A DNA stretch of 64,000 bases from Azospirillum sp051124815 (GCF_051124815.1 NZ_CP118488.1:248001-312000); one strand, 5' to 3'. Shown: positions 36,700 to 45,413, counted from the first letter of the stretch. Program-made: numbers and translations. Notes: a model not told the origin generated them from the letters alone.

Positions 36700-37902
36700 T
36701 TGGCCGGACCCTTGTCGCACATCCGGGTGCTGGAGCTGTCGCGCGTGCTGGCCGGGCCGTGGTCGGCGCAGACGCTGGCCGATCTGGGCGCCGACGTGAT
36801 CAAGGTGGAACGGCCGGGTGCCGGCGACGACACCCGCGCCTGGGGTCCGCCCTGGGCCGGCGACCAGTCGGCCTATTTCCTGTCGACCAACCGCGGCAAG
36901 CGCTCCATCACCATCGACTTCGAACGGCCGGAGGGCCAGGAGCTTGTCCGCAAGCTCGCCGCCCAGGCCGATGTCGTCATCGAGAATTTCAAGGTCGGCG
37001 GGCTGGTCAAATACGGCCTCGACTATGACAGCCTGAAGGCGGTCAATCCGCGGCTGGTCTATTGCTCGATTACCGGCTTCGGCCAGACCGGGCCGTACCG
37101 CAACCGCGCCGGCTACGACTTCATGATCCAGGGCATGGGCGGGCTGATGAGCATCACCGGCCAGCCCGATGGCGAGCCGGGTGGCGGCCCGGTCAAGGTC
37201 GGCGTCGCGGTGACCGACATCTTCACCGGCCTCTATGCCACCATCGGCATCATGGGCGCTCTCGCCCACCGCGACCGCACCGGCGAGGGGCAGCAGGTTG
37301 ACCTCGCCCTGCTCGACGTTCAGGTGGCGGTGCTGGCCAATCAGGCGATGAACTGCCTGGTCGGCGGCAAGGCGCCGCAGCGGCTCGGCAACGCCCATCC
37401 CAACATCGTGCCCTATCAGGCCTTCGCCACCCGCGACGGCTACATCATCCTGGCGGTCGGCAACGACGGCCAGTTCGCCAAGTTCTGCGCCGTCGCCGGC
37501 CGTCCCGAACTGGCTCGGGATGAACGCTACGCCACCAACCCGGCCCGCGTCGCCAACCGCAAGGAGTTGGTGGCGCTGCTGGAGGAACTGATCCGCACCC
37601 GCGACAGCCACGACTGGCTGAGCGCGCTGGAAGAGGTCGGCGTGCCCTGCGGCCCGATCAACGACCTGACCGCGGTGTTCGAGGACCCGCAGGTGAAGGC
37701 CCGCAACATCCACCAGGATCTGCCGCACCCGACCCAGGGCAGCGTGCCGACGGTGGCGAGCCCGATCCGCTACAGCGGCACCCCGCTGGTGCACGACACC
37801 GCCCCGCCGACGCTGGGCCAGCACACCGACACGGTGCTGGCGGAGTCCCTCGGGCTGGGCGAGGCCGACATCGCAGCCCTGCGTGAAAAGGGCGTGATCT
37901 GA
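36700..37902 (+). CDS. CaiB/BaiF family CoA-transferase
   Basis: A 400-residue family III CoA-transferase moving CoA between carboxylic acids. LSHIRVLELSRVLAGPWSAQTLADLGADVIKVE is the family opening, and VDLALLDVQVAVLANQ contains the aspartate (about residue 206) that aligns with the catalytic Asp. The start is TTG at 36700 with a strong AGGAGG eight bases upstream; no ATG or GTG fits. The acceptor acid cannot be told. Its place after gabD-gabT suggests succinyl-CoA-linked activation of a C4-C5 acid such as glutarate (inference). Confidence 0.9.
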   Translation: MAGPLSHIRVLELSRVLAGPWSAQTLADLGADVIKVERPGAGDDTRAWGPPWAGDQSAYFLSTNRGKRSITIDFERPEGQELVRKLAAQADVVIENFKVGGLVKYGLDYDSLKAVNPRLVYCSITGFGQTGPYRNRAGYDFMIQGMGGLMSITGQPDGEPGGGPVKVGVAVTDIFTGLYATIGIMGALAHRDRTGEGQQVDLALLDVQVAVLANQAMNCLVGGKAPQRLGNAHPNIVPYQAFATRDGYIILAVGNDGQFAKFCAVAGRPELARDERYATNPARVANRKELVALLEELIRTRDSHDWLSALEEVGVPCGPINDLTAVFEDPQVKARNIHQDLPHPTQGSVPTVASPIRYSGTPLVHDTAPPTLGQHTDTVLAESLGLGEADIAALREKGVI

Positions 37903-37916
37903 TCGCAGGACTGTGG

Positions 37917-37945
37917 AGCCGGAAAGCTTACGCTTTCCGGCTTTG
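37917..37945. terminator. Bidirectional intrinsic terminator
   Basis: AGCCGGAAAGC (37917-37927) and GCTTTCCGGCT (37932-37942) form a perfect 11-bp stem with a TTAC loop, followed by TTTG. It lies between the convergent CoA-transferase and alcohol dehydrogenase stop codons, so it can serve both. Confidence 0.8.
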
Positions 37946-37948
37946 TCG

Positions 37949-38989
37949 TCAGAACTCCGTCACCACGGTGACGCCGGTGCCCTCGAACCTGTCCATATTC
38001 ATCAGCGCGTCAATGGACTGTTCCAGCGTGATCGTCCGGCCGATCAGCTTCTCCGGCGCCAGCTTGCCGGACCGCATCATCTCCAGCATCGCGTCGTAGC
38101 GGTGAGCCTGCATGCCGTGGCTGCCGAGAATCTCCAGCTCGTTGGCGATGACGCGGCTCATCGGGATGGCCGGCGTGCTGTTCTCCGCCAGCATCAGGCC
38201 GACCTGCACATGCTTGCCCCGCTTGCGCAGGTTGCTGATCGAATTGAAGCAGGTGGTGGGATGGCCCAGCGCGTCGAGCGAGACATGAACGCCACCCCGC
38301 GTGATCTCGATGACCGCTTCGGCGACCTCCCCGACCTCGGACGCGTTCACCGTCGCGACCGCGCCCAGCGCTCGGGCCAGGGCGAGCTTGTCCTCCGAAA
38401 TGTCGATGGCGACGACATTGGCGCCCACCGCGTTGGCGATCATGATCGCCGACAGGCCGACACCGCCGCAGCCGTGAACCGCCACCCACTGGCCGGCGGA
38501 CGCCTTGCCCTGGTCGATGACCGCGCGGAACGAGGTCACGAAGCGGCAGCCGAGGCTGGCGGCGGTGGTGAAGTCCATCGTCTCCGGCAGCCCGACCAGA
38601 TTGATGTCCGCCTGATGCAGGCCGACATATTGGGCGAAAGACCCCCAATGGGTGAAGCCGGGCTGGAACTGCCGGTCGCAGACCTGATGATTGCCGGAAT
38701 GGCATTCGGGACAGCTGCCGCAGCCGCCGACGAACGGAACCGTCACCCGGTCGCCGGCCTTCCATTTCGTCACGTCCTTGCCGACCGCCTCGACGATGCC
38801 GGCCAGCTCATGGCCGGGTATATGCGGAAGCCGGATGTCGGTGTCGTGGCCGACCCAGCCATGCCAGTCGCTGCGGCAAACCCCGGTCGCCATCACCTTG
38901 ACGACGACGCCATGCGGCTCCGGCGTCGGATCGGGCACGGTCATGATTTGGGGTGGTGCGGAAAATGCCTCGTAGACCACCGCTTTCAT
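37949..38989 (-). CDS. Zinc-dependent alcohol dehydrogenase family protein
   Basis: A 346-residue medium-chain dehydrogenase/reductase. GVCRSDWHGWVGHD and IPGHELAGIVEAVG carry the catalytic zinc Cys and His-Glu. CGSCPECHSGNHQVC holds the four structural-zinc cysteines, and VHGCGGVGLSAIMIANAVGANVVAIDI is the NAD(P) Rossmann motif. ATG at 38989 follows AGGAG. Substrate is unknown; it may handle alcohols or aldehydes from amine catabolism. Its promoter region to the right is now interrupted by an insertion sequence. Confidence 0.92.
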   Translation of the reverse strand: MKAVVYEAFSAPPQIMTVPDPTPEPHGVVVKVMATGVCRSDWHGWVGHDTDIRLPHIPGHELAGIVEAVGKDVTKWKAGDRVTVPFVGGCGSCPECHSGNHQVCDRQFQPGFTHWGSFAQYVGLHQADINLVGLPETMDFTTAASLGCRFVTSFRAVIDQGKASAGQWVAVHGCGGVGLSAIMIANAVGANVVAIDISEDKLALARALGAVATVNASEVGEVAEAVIEITRGGVHVSLDALGHPTTCFNSISNLRKRGKHVQVGLMLAENSTPAIPMSRVIANELEILGSHGMQAHRYDAMLEMMRSGKLAPEKLIGRTITLEQSIDALMNMDRFEGTGVTVVTEF

Positions 38990-39181
38990 CGGGATTCTCC
39001 TGCTGGATTGCCCCGCCATTCTACGGCCAAGCCGCTGAAATTGGCTTTCAATTGAAGACGCGGCGGTCCGGAGATATGAAGGGATCTTTCGCGATTGCCC
39101 TAGGGCGTGTCGTCAGTTATGGGATTCCCAGCGGTAGGAATGCGTGATTCATAGAAGGTCGGCTGACGGGAGGGCCGACGG

Positions 39182-39553
39182 ATGCGACGCTATGCTTTGC
39201 GCGACGACCAGTGGGATCGGGTCCAGGCTTTTCTGCCGGGGCGGGCGGGCCATGTCGGGGGGACGGCGAAGGACAACCGGCTGTTTGTCGAGGCGGTGCT
39301 GTACCGTTACCGGGCTGGCATTCCCTGGCGCGACCTGCCCACCCGGTTCGGGGATTGGAAGAACACCCACCGCCGCTACCGCCGCTGGTGCGAGAGCGGG
39401 GTGTTCGAGCGCCTTTTCAAGGCCCTGGCCGAGGATGGCGACAACGAGTACATGATGCTCGACGCGACCATCGTCCGCGCCCACCAGCACAGCGCCGGGG
39501 CGCGAAAAAAGGGGGCGCCTGCCAAGCCATCGGCCGATCACGAGGGGGGCTGA
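39182..39553 (+). CDS. IS5-family transposase, first frame (OrfA)
   Basis: A 123-residue product starting MRRYALRDDQWDRVQAFLPG. It has the DUF4096-type DNA-binding region (KDNRLFVEAVLYRYRAGIPWRDLP, WKNTHRRYRRWCESGVF) and the first catalytic Asp in YMMLDATIVRAHQHS. The heptamer A AAA AAG at 39505-39511, in the correct codon phase, can shift ribosomes to the -1 frame. Without the shift, translation ends at 39553. Confidence 0.92.
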   Translation: MRRYALRDDQWDRVQAFLPGRAGHVGGTAKDNRLFVEAVLYRYRAGIPWRDLPTRFGDWKNTHRRYRRWCESGVFERLFKALAEDGDNEYMMLDATIVRAHQHSAGARKKGAPAKPSADHEGG

Positions 39554-39936
39554 CGACGAAGATCCATGCCATCGTGGACGCCTTGGGCAACCCGGTGGCG
39601 ATCTCCCTGACCCCCGGTCAGGCCTCTGACTTCAGCCAAGCCGCCCCTCTGCTCGACGCGGTCGAGCCGCAGGCCCTCATCGCCGACAAGGCCTATGATG
39701 GCGACGCCTTGATCGACGCCTTGAAGGAGCGCGACATCGTCCCCGTCATCCCGTCCAAGGCGAATCGGCTGATCGCCCGCGATACCGATTTCGCCTTGTA
39801 CCGCGAACGTAATCTCGTCGAGCGATTCTTCAACAAGATGAAGGGCTTCCGAGCCATTGCCACTCGATACGACAAGCTTGCCAGCACTTTTTTGGCGGCT
39901 GTTTACCTCGTGTCGGCTGTCATCTGGCTCAACTGA
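39508..39936 (+). CDS. IS5-family transposase, second frame (OrfB, via -1 frameshift)
   Basis: Continues the transposase after the A6G slip; start given is approximate because no independent start is likely. It contains TTKIHAIVDALGNPVAI, the second catalytic Asp in LIADKAYDGD and the catalytic Glu in RNLVERFFNKMKGFRAIATRYDK. The fused product would be about 251 residues. No stop or deletion spoils the catalytic DDE set, so the element appears mobile. Confidence 0.88.
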   Translation, partial: KGGACQAIGRSRGGLTTKIHAIVDALGNPVAISLTPGQASDFSQAAPLLDAVEPQALIADKAYDGDALIDALKERDIVPVIPSKANRLIARDTDFALYRERNLVERFFNKMKGFRAIATRYDKLASTFLAAVYLVSAVIWLN

Positions 39937-39970
39937 CGACACGCCCTAATTCCTGCAGGAAGCCCCCGCC

Positions 39971-40438
39971 ATGGACGCGCTCGATAAAATGGATGCTGCG
40001 ATCGTGGACCGGCTGCAGCAGGATGGCCGGCTGTCCAATGCCAAGCTCGCCGAGCAACTGGCACTGAGCGAGGCGTCCTGCTGGCGTCGTCAGAAGCGTC
40101 TGGAGGACAGCGGGGTCATCAAGGGCTATCAGGCGGTGCTCGACCGCCGGAAGCTGGGCTTCGGGTTGATGGCCTTCGTGCAGATCGTCTGCACCCAGCA
40201 TGGCGAGGAGGTGACCGCGGCGTTCGAGGCGGTCATCCAGGCCTGCCCCTATGTGCTGGCCTGCCACAACACCACCGGGGAGGCGGATTTCCTGCTGATC
40301 GTCGTCGCGCGCGATCTCGACGATTACAGCAGCTTCGTGGACAAGGTCCTGAGGAAGCTTCCGGGCGTCGCCAGCATCCGCTCGAACCTATCTCTGCGTG
40401 AGATGAAGGCGACGAACAGGCTTCCCGTCATCGGGTAG
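39971..40438 (+). CDS. Lrp/AsnC family transcriptional regulator
   Basis: A 155-residue feast/famine regulator. Residues about 5-60 form the helix-turn-helix (MDAAIVDRLQQDGRLSNAKLAEQLALSEASCWRRQKRLEDSGVI in part). Residues about 70-145 form the RAM ligand/oligomer domain (FVQIVC, HNTTGEADFLLIVVARDLDDY). An AGGA site precedes the ATG, but everything beyond 24 bp upstream belongs to the insertion sequence. Its target is unknown; the divergent alcohol dehydrogenase was the original neighbour. Confidence 0.92.
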   Translation: MDALDKMDAAIVDRLQQDGRLSNAKLAEQLALSEASCWRRQKRLEDSGVIKGYQAVLDRRKLGFGLMAFVQIVCTQHGEEVTAAFEAVIQACPYVLACHNTTGEADFLLIVVARDLDDYSSFVDKVLRKLPGVASIRSNLSLREMKATNRLPVIG

Positions 40439-40484
40439 AGCGGCATTTTCGATGGTGTGCGACGCGGCTCTACCCAAAGGTGGG

Positions 40485-40523
40485 GTGGGAAAAGGTCCGT
40501 GCACGGGGCAGACCTTTCCCCAC
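40485..40523. terminator. Possible hairpin between Lrp and chemoreceptor genes
   Basis: GTGGGAAAAGGTC (40485-40497) pairs with GACCTTTCCCCAC (40511-40523) with one mismatch around a 13-base loop. It lies between convergent stop codons. There is no T tract, so it may be only a weak terminator. Confidence 0.4.
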
Positions 40524-40545
40524 AACAGAAGGAACGACGCGTCCG

Positions 40546-42234
40546 TCAGGCCGCGCGAACGCCTCGGAGGAACTCGTCGACCGCGGAGCTGAGCGTCCTG
40601 GCTTCGCGCGACAGCTCTCCGGCGGCGTCCAGAACCTGACCCGCCATGCTGCCGCTGAGGCTGGCGGCCTTCTGCACCTCGATGACGTTGGTGGAGACCT
40701 CCATGGTGCCGGAGGCCGCCTGGGTCACGTTGCGCGAGATTTCTCCGGTCGCCGCGTTCTGCTCCTCGACCGCCGAGGCGATCGCGGTGGCGATCCCGCT
40801 CATCTGCGTGATCGTTGCACCGATCCCCTTGATCGCGTCGACGGCTTCGGTGGTCACCGCCTGCATCGTCGCGATCTGCGCTGCGATCTCGTCGGTCGCG
40901 CGGGCGGTCTGGGTGGCGAGATTCTTCACCTCCGAAGCGACCACGGCGAAGCCCTTGCCGGCGTCGCCCGCCCGTGCCGCCTCGATGGTGGCGTTCAGGG
41001 CCAGCAGGTTGGTCTGGCCGGCGATGCTCTGGATCAGCGTCACCACTTCGCCGATCTTCTGTGCGGCGTTGGCCAGACCGGCGACGGTGTCGTTGGTCCG
41101 TTCCGCATCCTTGACCGCCTGGGCGGAGATCTGCGACGAGGTGCTGACCTGCTTGGAGATTTCAAGCAAGGATGCCGACATCTCTTCGGTGGCGGCGGCA
41201 ACGGTCTGGACGTTGGCCGAGGTCTGTTCGGCGGCGGCGGCGGAGGCGCTGGCCTGATGGCTGGTCTGCTCTGCCGTTCCGACCATCGTCGTGGCGACCG
41301 ACTGCATGTTGCCCGATGCCGTGGCGACGCTTTCCACCACGCCTTTGACGCTGGCTTCGAAACTCCGGGCCAGCGCCGCCATGGATGCCTTGCGGTCCGC
41401 CTCCGCCTTCGCTTTCAATTGCTCCTGCTCGGCCTCCAGGCGGGCATTCTCGATGGCGTTCCGCTTGAACACTTCGACGGCTTGCGCCATGGCGCCGATC
41501 TCGTCGCGACGCTCCTGCCCCTCGATCTGCACGCCGTTGTCGCCGGCGGCCAGCCGTCCCATGACGGTGGTCATGCCGCGGATCGGCGTGGCGATGCCGC
41601 GCGACAGCAGTACGCCGGCCGCCATGGCGAGGATGATCATGACTCCGCCGCCGGCAAAATTGACGGTGTAGGAGGTGGAGAAGGCTTCAGCTTGATCGAC
41701 GGCGCGTTTGATGAGCAGATCGCGCTCCATCTTGTCGATCTCCGCGATTTTGCCGCGTAGGCCATCTATCGCCGATTTCCCCGCGCCGGAGGCTTCCAGT
41801 GCGCGCGCCTGCTCGCGGGTTTCAGGCTTGGCCATCAATTCGATCTCCTTCTCGACGACCGTGGTCAACCACGTCCGGTAAAAGTGATCGACTTCGGCGA
41901 AGCGTGCCTGCTGTGTCGGGTTGTCCGCCGTCAGCCGCTTCGCCTTGGCAAGGGACTCCGCATAGCGGCGCTGGCCCTCCCGATAGGGCTCCAGGAACTT
42001 ATCGTCGCCGGCGATCAGATAACCGCGGACGCCGGTTTCCTGGTTCACCACGGATCCCAGGATCCTGGAGACCTCTTCGAGCACCTCGTAGGTGTGGGTC
42101 GTCCAACCGCTCGACGTCTCGATAAACGAAAGCTTCGAATAGCTGGAGAAAGCGACGGCCAAGGCGATTGCAACCATAGATGCGAATGCGCCTGAAATCT
42201 TCTTGGAGATCGACAGATTTGCAAGGTTGAACAT
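40546..42234 (-). CDS. Methyl-accepting chemotaxis protein
   Basis: A 562-residue chemoreceptor. Membrane helix at about 12-32, then a periplasmic helical CHASE3-like domain (about 35-185; GSVVNQETGVRGYLIAGDDKFL). A second membrane helix follows (about 191-211), a HAMP linker (IATPIRGMTTVMGRLAAGD), and a signalling domain. The hairpin tip for CheA/CheW contact is intact (QTNLLALNATIEAARAGDAGKGFAVVASEVKNL in part). The C-terminal end lacks a CheR pentapeptide. The ligand is not predictable. It is monocistronic and preceded by an AT-rich promoter region. Confidence 0.95.
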   Translation of the reverse strand: MFNLANLSISKKISGAFASMVAIALAVAFSSYSKLSFIETSSGWTTHTYEVLEEVSRILGSVVNQETGVRGYLIAGDDKFLEPYREGQRRYAESLAKAKRLTADNPTQQARFAEVDHFYRTWLTTVVEKEIELMAKPETREQARALEASGAGKSAIDGLRGKIAEIDKMERDLLIKRAVDQAEAFSTSYTVNFAGGGVMIILAMAAGVLLSRGIATPIRGMTTVMGRLAAGDNGVQIEGQERRDEIGAMAQAVEVFKRNAIENARLEAEQEQLKAKAEADRKASMAALARSFEASVKGVVESVATASGNMQSVATTMVGTAEQTSHQASASAAAAEQTSANVQTVAAATEEMSASLLEISKQVSTSSQISAQAVKDAERTNDTVAGLANAAQKIGEVVTLIQSIAGQTNLLALNATIEAARAGDAGKGFAVVASEVKNLATQTARATDEIAAQIATMQAVTTEAVDAIKGIGATITQMSGIATAIASAVEEQNAATGEISRNVTQAASGTMEVSTNVIEVQKAASLSGSMAGQVLDAAGELSREARTLSSAVDEFLRGVRAA

Positions 42235-42777
42235 TGTCTCTTTCTCTCCCGACCCATACGAGCAAGAGTGCGTTGGGTGTTTTGCATCTTAAGGCAGCAA
42301 CAGAAAAAACTAAAATGACAACATAGTTCTCTGTTGCCGGCATTTGGAACCTATAATTCCAATAAAATTAAAGCGCTGTTAAAAACAGATATATGAGTTT
42401 CCTTAAGGTGGTTAGTTAATTTTCTATTGGATCTATGAGCAATGTTCATTTTTAAATTCTATTGGTAATAAAGATATCCAGATTTCGAATCTATAATCCA
42501 TAAATTCGACCGGAAGTTTCGCAACTAAAGTCATCTTGTTTCACGGTGGCGGCAGCATTTGGTTTCGCCGTGGAGCGAGAGTTGCTCCTTGCCCGGCGAT
42601 TGGGCGAAGCGGCGGCGGCCGGCGTGCGCCAGCACACATTCGTCATTGCTCCCGCCATCTGCGGAGGGGTTGCGTTCGATCGCCAATCCCGCAATATGCC
42701 GACCCCGCAACCGGCTCATTTGCAGGCCACGGCCTGTGGCTTTCAAAATCCGCCCTCAACCAACCCCGGATCCCTCC
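42235..42777. other. AT-rich intergenic region upstream of chemoreceptor
   Basis: About 540 bp separate divergent genes. Roughly 42290-42535 is strikingly AT-rich for this replicon, with many TATA/TTAA runs. It probably contains the leftward chemoreceptor promoter. The GC-rich right half (42540-42777) is open in several frames, but none has a plausible protein. I see no RNA gene or repeat. Confidence 0.5.
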
Positions 42778-43680
42778 ATGACCGCGGCCCCCGCGACCGA
42801 CACCCGTCTCGGCATCCTGATGATGCTGGGCGGCATGACGCTGTTCACGCTGAACGACGCGCTCGGCAAATGGCTGGTGGCCGATCATCCGGTCGCCATG
42901 ATGATCGCCGTGCGCAGCCTGTTCGGGCTGGCGGTGCTGGCGCCGATGATCCTGCGCGAGGGTGTGGCTGCGGTCTTCGCCGTCGACCGGCTGCCGCTGC
43001 ACGTGCTGCGCGTCGTCATGATGACGGTGGACATCTCCTGCTTCTATTGGGCGGTCGCCTATCTGCCGCTGGCGGACGTGATGACCATCTACATGGCGGC
43101 GCCGCTGATCGTCACCGCGCTGTCGGTGCTGGTCCTGCGGGAAAGCGTTGGCTGGCGCCGCTGGTTGGCGGTTCTGGTCGGCTTCGTCGGCGTCGTCATC
43201 GTGCTGAACCCGACCGGCCGCTTCGACCTGCTGCCGTCGTTGGTGGCGCTGGTCGGTGCCTTCATCTTCTCCGGCGGCGTGATCTCCACCCGCGTCCTGC
43301 GCTCCTCTTCCAGCCTGACGCTGGTCGGCAACCAGATGGTCGGCGGCGTCCTGATCGGCGGGGCGGCGCTGCCCTGGTCGTGGCAAGCGCCGGGCTGGCT
43401 GGGCTTCTTCCTGCTGGGGCTGCTGGGCGTCTCGGCGCTGGCCGGCCACGCCATGATGAACCGCTCGCTGCAGCTCAGCCCGGCCGCGGTGGTGGTGCCG
43501 TTCCAGTATGTGTCGATCCTGTGGGCGGTGGTGCTCGACCTCGCCGTCTGGGGTACGGCGCCGACCATCCGCATGGGGGTGGGGGCGGCCCTGATTATCG
43601 GCAGCGGCCTGTTCATCGTTTACCGCGAACAGCGTGTGAAACGCGGCGTGGTGTCCGAAGGGGTGACGGAGGTGCCGTGA
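42778..43680 (+). CDS. DMT-family (EamA) transporter
   Basis: A 300-residue inner-membrane protein with about ten hydrophobic helices in two EamA repeats (about 10-140 and 155-290). MMLGGMTLFTLNDALGKWLVA, YLPLADVMTIYMAAPLIVTALS and LGVSALAGHAMMNRSLQLSPAAVVVPFQYV are typical of drug/metabolite exporters. ATG at 42778 is chosen; upstream extensions of the frame are low-information. Substrate unknown. It converges on the three-gene unknown operon. Confidence 0.9.
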   Translation: MTAAPATDTRLGILMMLGGMTLFTLNDALGKWLVADHPVAMMIAVRSLFGLAVLAPMILREGVAAVFAVDRLPLHVLRVVMMTVDISCFYWAVAYLPLADVMTIYMAAPLIVTALSVLVLRESVGWRRWLAVLVGFVGVVIVLNPTGRFDLLPSLVALVGAFIFSGGVISTRVLRSSSSLTLVGNQMVGGVLIGGAALPWSWQAPGWLGFFLLGLLGVSALAGHAMMNRSLQLSPAAVVVPFQYVSILWAVVLDLAVWGTAPTIRMGVGAALIIGSGLFIVYREQRVKRGVVSEGVTEVP

Positions 43681-43690
43681 GGCACCCCTC

Positions 43691-44104
43691 TCACAGCGCG
43701 AAATACCGCGGCACCAGCCTGACCGTCAGCGGGTCCAGCGGGCGCCAGCCATAGTCGCGGATGACGTCGTTGGACTCGACCGGCCGGCGTCCGTCCGCCA
43801 GCGACCATGTGATGTGGTAGGTGGAGCCGTCCGGCCGGTCGCTGGTGCCGTCGATGGCGACGACCAGCGTCTGCACCCCCTCGCCGTCGTCGGCGCAGCC
43901 GATCACCTCGGCCAGCGTGGCGGTGGGCAGAGGGTCCTGCGGGCCGGCGCCGAACTGCAGGGTCACGTGGTCGGCGACCAGCCGTTCATAGCGTGGCGGG
44001 ACCAGGGCCAGCAGGCGCCCGCGCTCGTCGGCCGGCAGTTCCCACCCGGTGTATCCCGATCCCATCACCGCTTCCTCTAAGCCGAAAGGCGCCGGCATGG
44101 TCAC
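43691..44104 (-). CDS. 2H-phosphoesterase-like protein of unknown function
   Basis: A 137-residue protein. Two HxT motifs, His46-Val-Thr48 (ADHVTLQFG) and His97-Ile-Thr99 (TYHITWSL), are about 50 residues apart and each sits in a hydrophobic strand. This is the signature of the 2H phosphoesterase superfamily (RNA ligase-type cyclic phosphodiesterases). The N-terminal GYTGWELPADERGRLLALVPPRYE is a plausible first strand-helix. A GTG start overlaps the upstream stop (GTGA); ATG at 44098 is an alternative. Activity on a cyclic phosphate or RNA end is inference. Confidence 0.6.
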   Translation of the reverse strand: MTMPAPFGLEEAVMGSGYTGWELPADERGRLLALVPPRYERLVADHVTLQFGAGPQDPLPTATLAEVIGCADDGEGVQTLVVAIDGTSDRPDGSTYHITWSLADGRRPVESNDVIRDYGWRPLDPLTVRLVPRYFAL

Positions 44105-45411
44105 CGCCGGCCGCCGTTCATGATCCCGTCCATGATCTTATTCGCTTCCGCCGGCCCGGCAATCAGCTCGATCATGCGGATGGCGGTATAGCCGCTGCGG
44201 GCGTTGCCGGCGGGGCCGGCCAGTTCCTTCTGCGCCCGTTCCGTCAGCGAGGCGGTGGTCTTCTGCGTCATCTCCCGCAGCTCGCCGCGCAGCCCCAGAG
44301 AATCGGCGATGGTCGCGCATTTGCGCAGCGCCCGCGCGTGATTCTCCGCCTGGGCCAGCTGGGCGCGGCCCTCGCGGAGGTCGCCGCCGCCGTCCAGCGC
44401 GCCGATGGCCGCGACGATGCCGGCGTCGGCATCCTGCAGCACCTGGGACTTCACCATGGAATGGACGGAGTTGCGGACCTGTTTCAGCCGCTGGTCGAAC
44501 TCCTTGTTGCGGCTCTGCTCCATCGCCGCGCGGGTGGCGTCCAGGGTGGCGACGAGGTCGAGCGCCAGATCGGCCACCGCCATGCGGTCTGCATTCTCCG
44601 CGCTCTGCCCGGCCCGCGAGCGGTCCTCGATCTGGGCGACGACCGTGCCGCTCAGCGACATGAACAGCGCGGCGCGGTCGGTCGATTTCTGCCCCAGATC
44701 CATGTCCCACAGCCCGCTCAGCAGCGCCGACGGGTTGGTCAGCCGCGACGCGGCCAGCAGCACGTAGATCTTCAGCGCGTCCGGCCGCACGCGGGACAGC
44801 CGCCGGCCGACGGTCTGGATCGCCTCGATATGGTCGGCGTGCAGCTTCGGCACCGGCTTGGGCGACAGCGCCGCCTTCAGCTCCGCCACCTCGGGCGCGA
44901 TGGACAGGATGACGGCGATGTCGGCCAGCGCCCGCGTCCGGTTGGGGTTCATCCGCAGGTCCAGCGGCTCGCTGAAATGCCCCGCCACCGCCCCTTCGGC
45001 GATCTTCGCCACCGCCGCCGCGCATTCGGTCCAGAACGCCTCGCACAGTGCCTTGCGCTCCGGGCCCTCCTCCAGGGCGGGGCGGTAGGCGCGCAGCCGG
45101 TCCTTGCCGATCTCCGCCTCGACCAGCGGCCACAGGCTGTTCATCAGCGACCGCTCGATCACGCTCAGCGGCACCGGGTCGGCCTTGCCCAGCGCTTCGA
45201 ACAAATCCTCGAACGGGTCGCAGAACAGGCGCTTCAGCGTCGGCCGGCGGCTCAGCCGCAGTTCCACCAGCCGGGGGCGGATGACGGCGATGGTGCGCTG
45301 GATGTCGGGATGGTCGTTCATCTGTTCCAGCAGGCCGACCACCTGGCGGAACTTGGCCTCGTCGATGTCCATCAGCTTGTCGCCCAGCGCGACCAGATCC
45401 CTCATCTCCAT
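44101..45411 (-). CDS. Unrecognised helical protein, 436 aa
   Basis: No family recognised. It is predicted almost entirely alpha-helical, soluble and without signal peptide. Noteworthy segments are FCDPFEDLFEALGKADPV, LKIYVLLAASRLTNPSALLSGLWDMDLG and a coiled region RAAMEQSRNKEFDQRLKQVRN. It ends AEANKIMDGIMNGGRR. An ATG two codons inside the first (45405) is an alternative start. Gene spacing is 2 bp to the upstream partner and -4 bp to the 2H-like gene, so the three are one transcript and probably one complex. Confidence 0.75.
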   Translation of the reverse strand: MEMRDLVALGDKLMDIDEAKFRQVVGLLEQMNDHPDIQRTIAVIRPRLVELRLSRRPTLKRLFCDPFEDLFEALGKADPVPLSVIERSLMNSLWPLVEAEIGKDRLRAYRPALEEGPERKALCEAFWTECAAAVAKIAEGAVAGHFSEPLDLRMNPNRTRALADIAVILSIAPEVAELKAALSPKPVPKLHADHIEAIQTVGRRLSRVRPDALKIYVLLAASRLTNPSALLSGLWDMDLGQKSTDRAALFMSLSGTVVAQIEDRSRAGQSAENADRMAVADLALDLVATLDATRAAMEQSRNKEFDQRLKQVRNSVHSMVKSQVLQDADAGIVAAIGALDGGGDLREGRAQLAQAENHARALRKCATIADSLGLRGELREMTQKTTASLTERAQKELAGPAGNARSGYTAIRMIELIAGPAEANKIMDGIMNGGRR

Positions 45412-45413
45412 CG

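Larger units (their letters stand above)
39103..39946 (+). mobile_element. Intact IS5-family insertion sequence (IS427-like)
   Basis: An 844-bp element bounded by near-perfect inverted repeats: GGGCGTGTCGTCAGTT at the left end and its exact complement AACTGACGACACGCCC at the right. A TA dinucleotide flanks both sides (39101-39102 and 39947-39948), matching a short target duplication. It encodes one transposase in two frames joined by a programmed frameshift. It sits between the alcohol dehydrogenase and the Lrp-family gene, only 24 bp before the latter's start. Confidence 0.93.
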
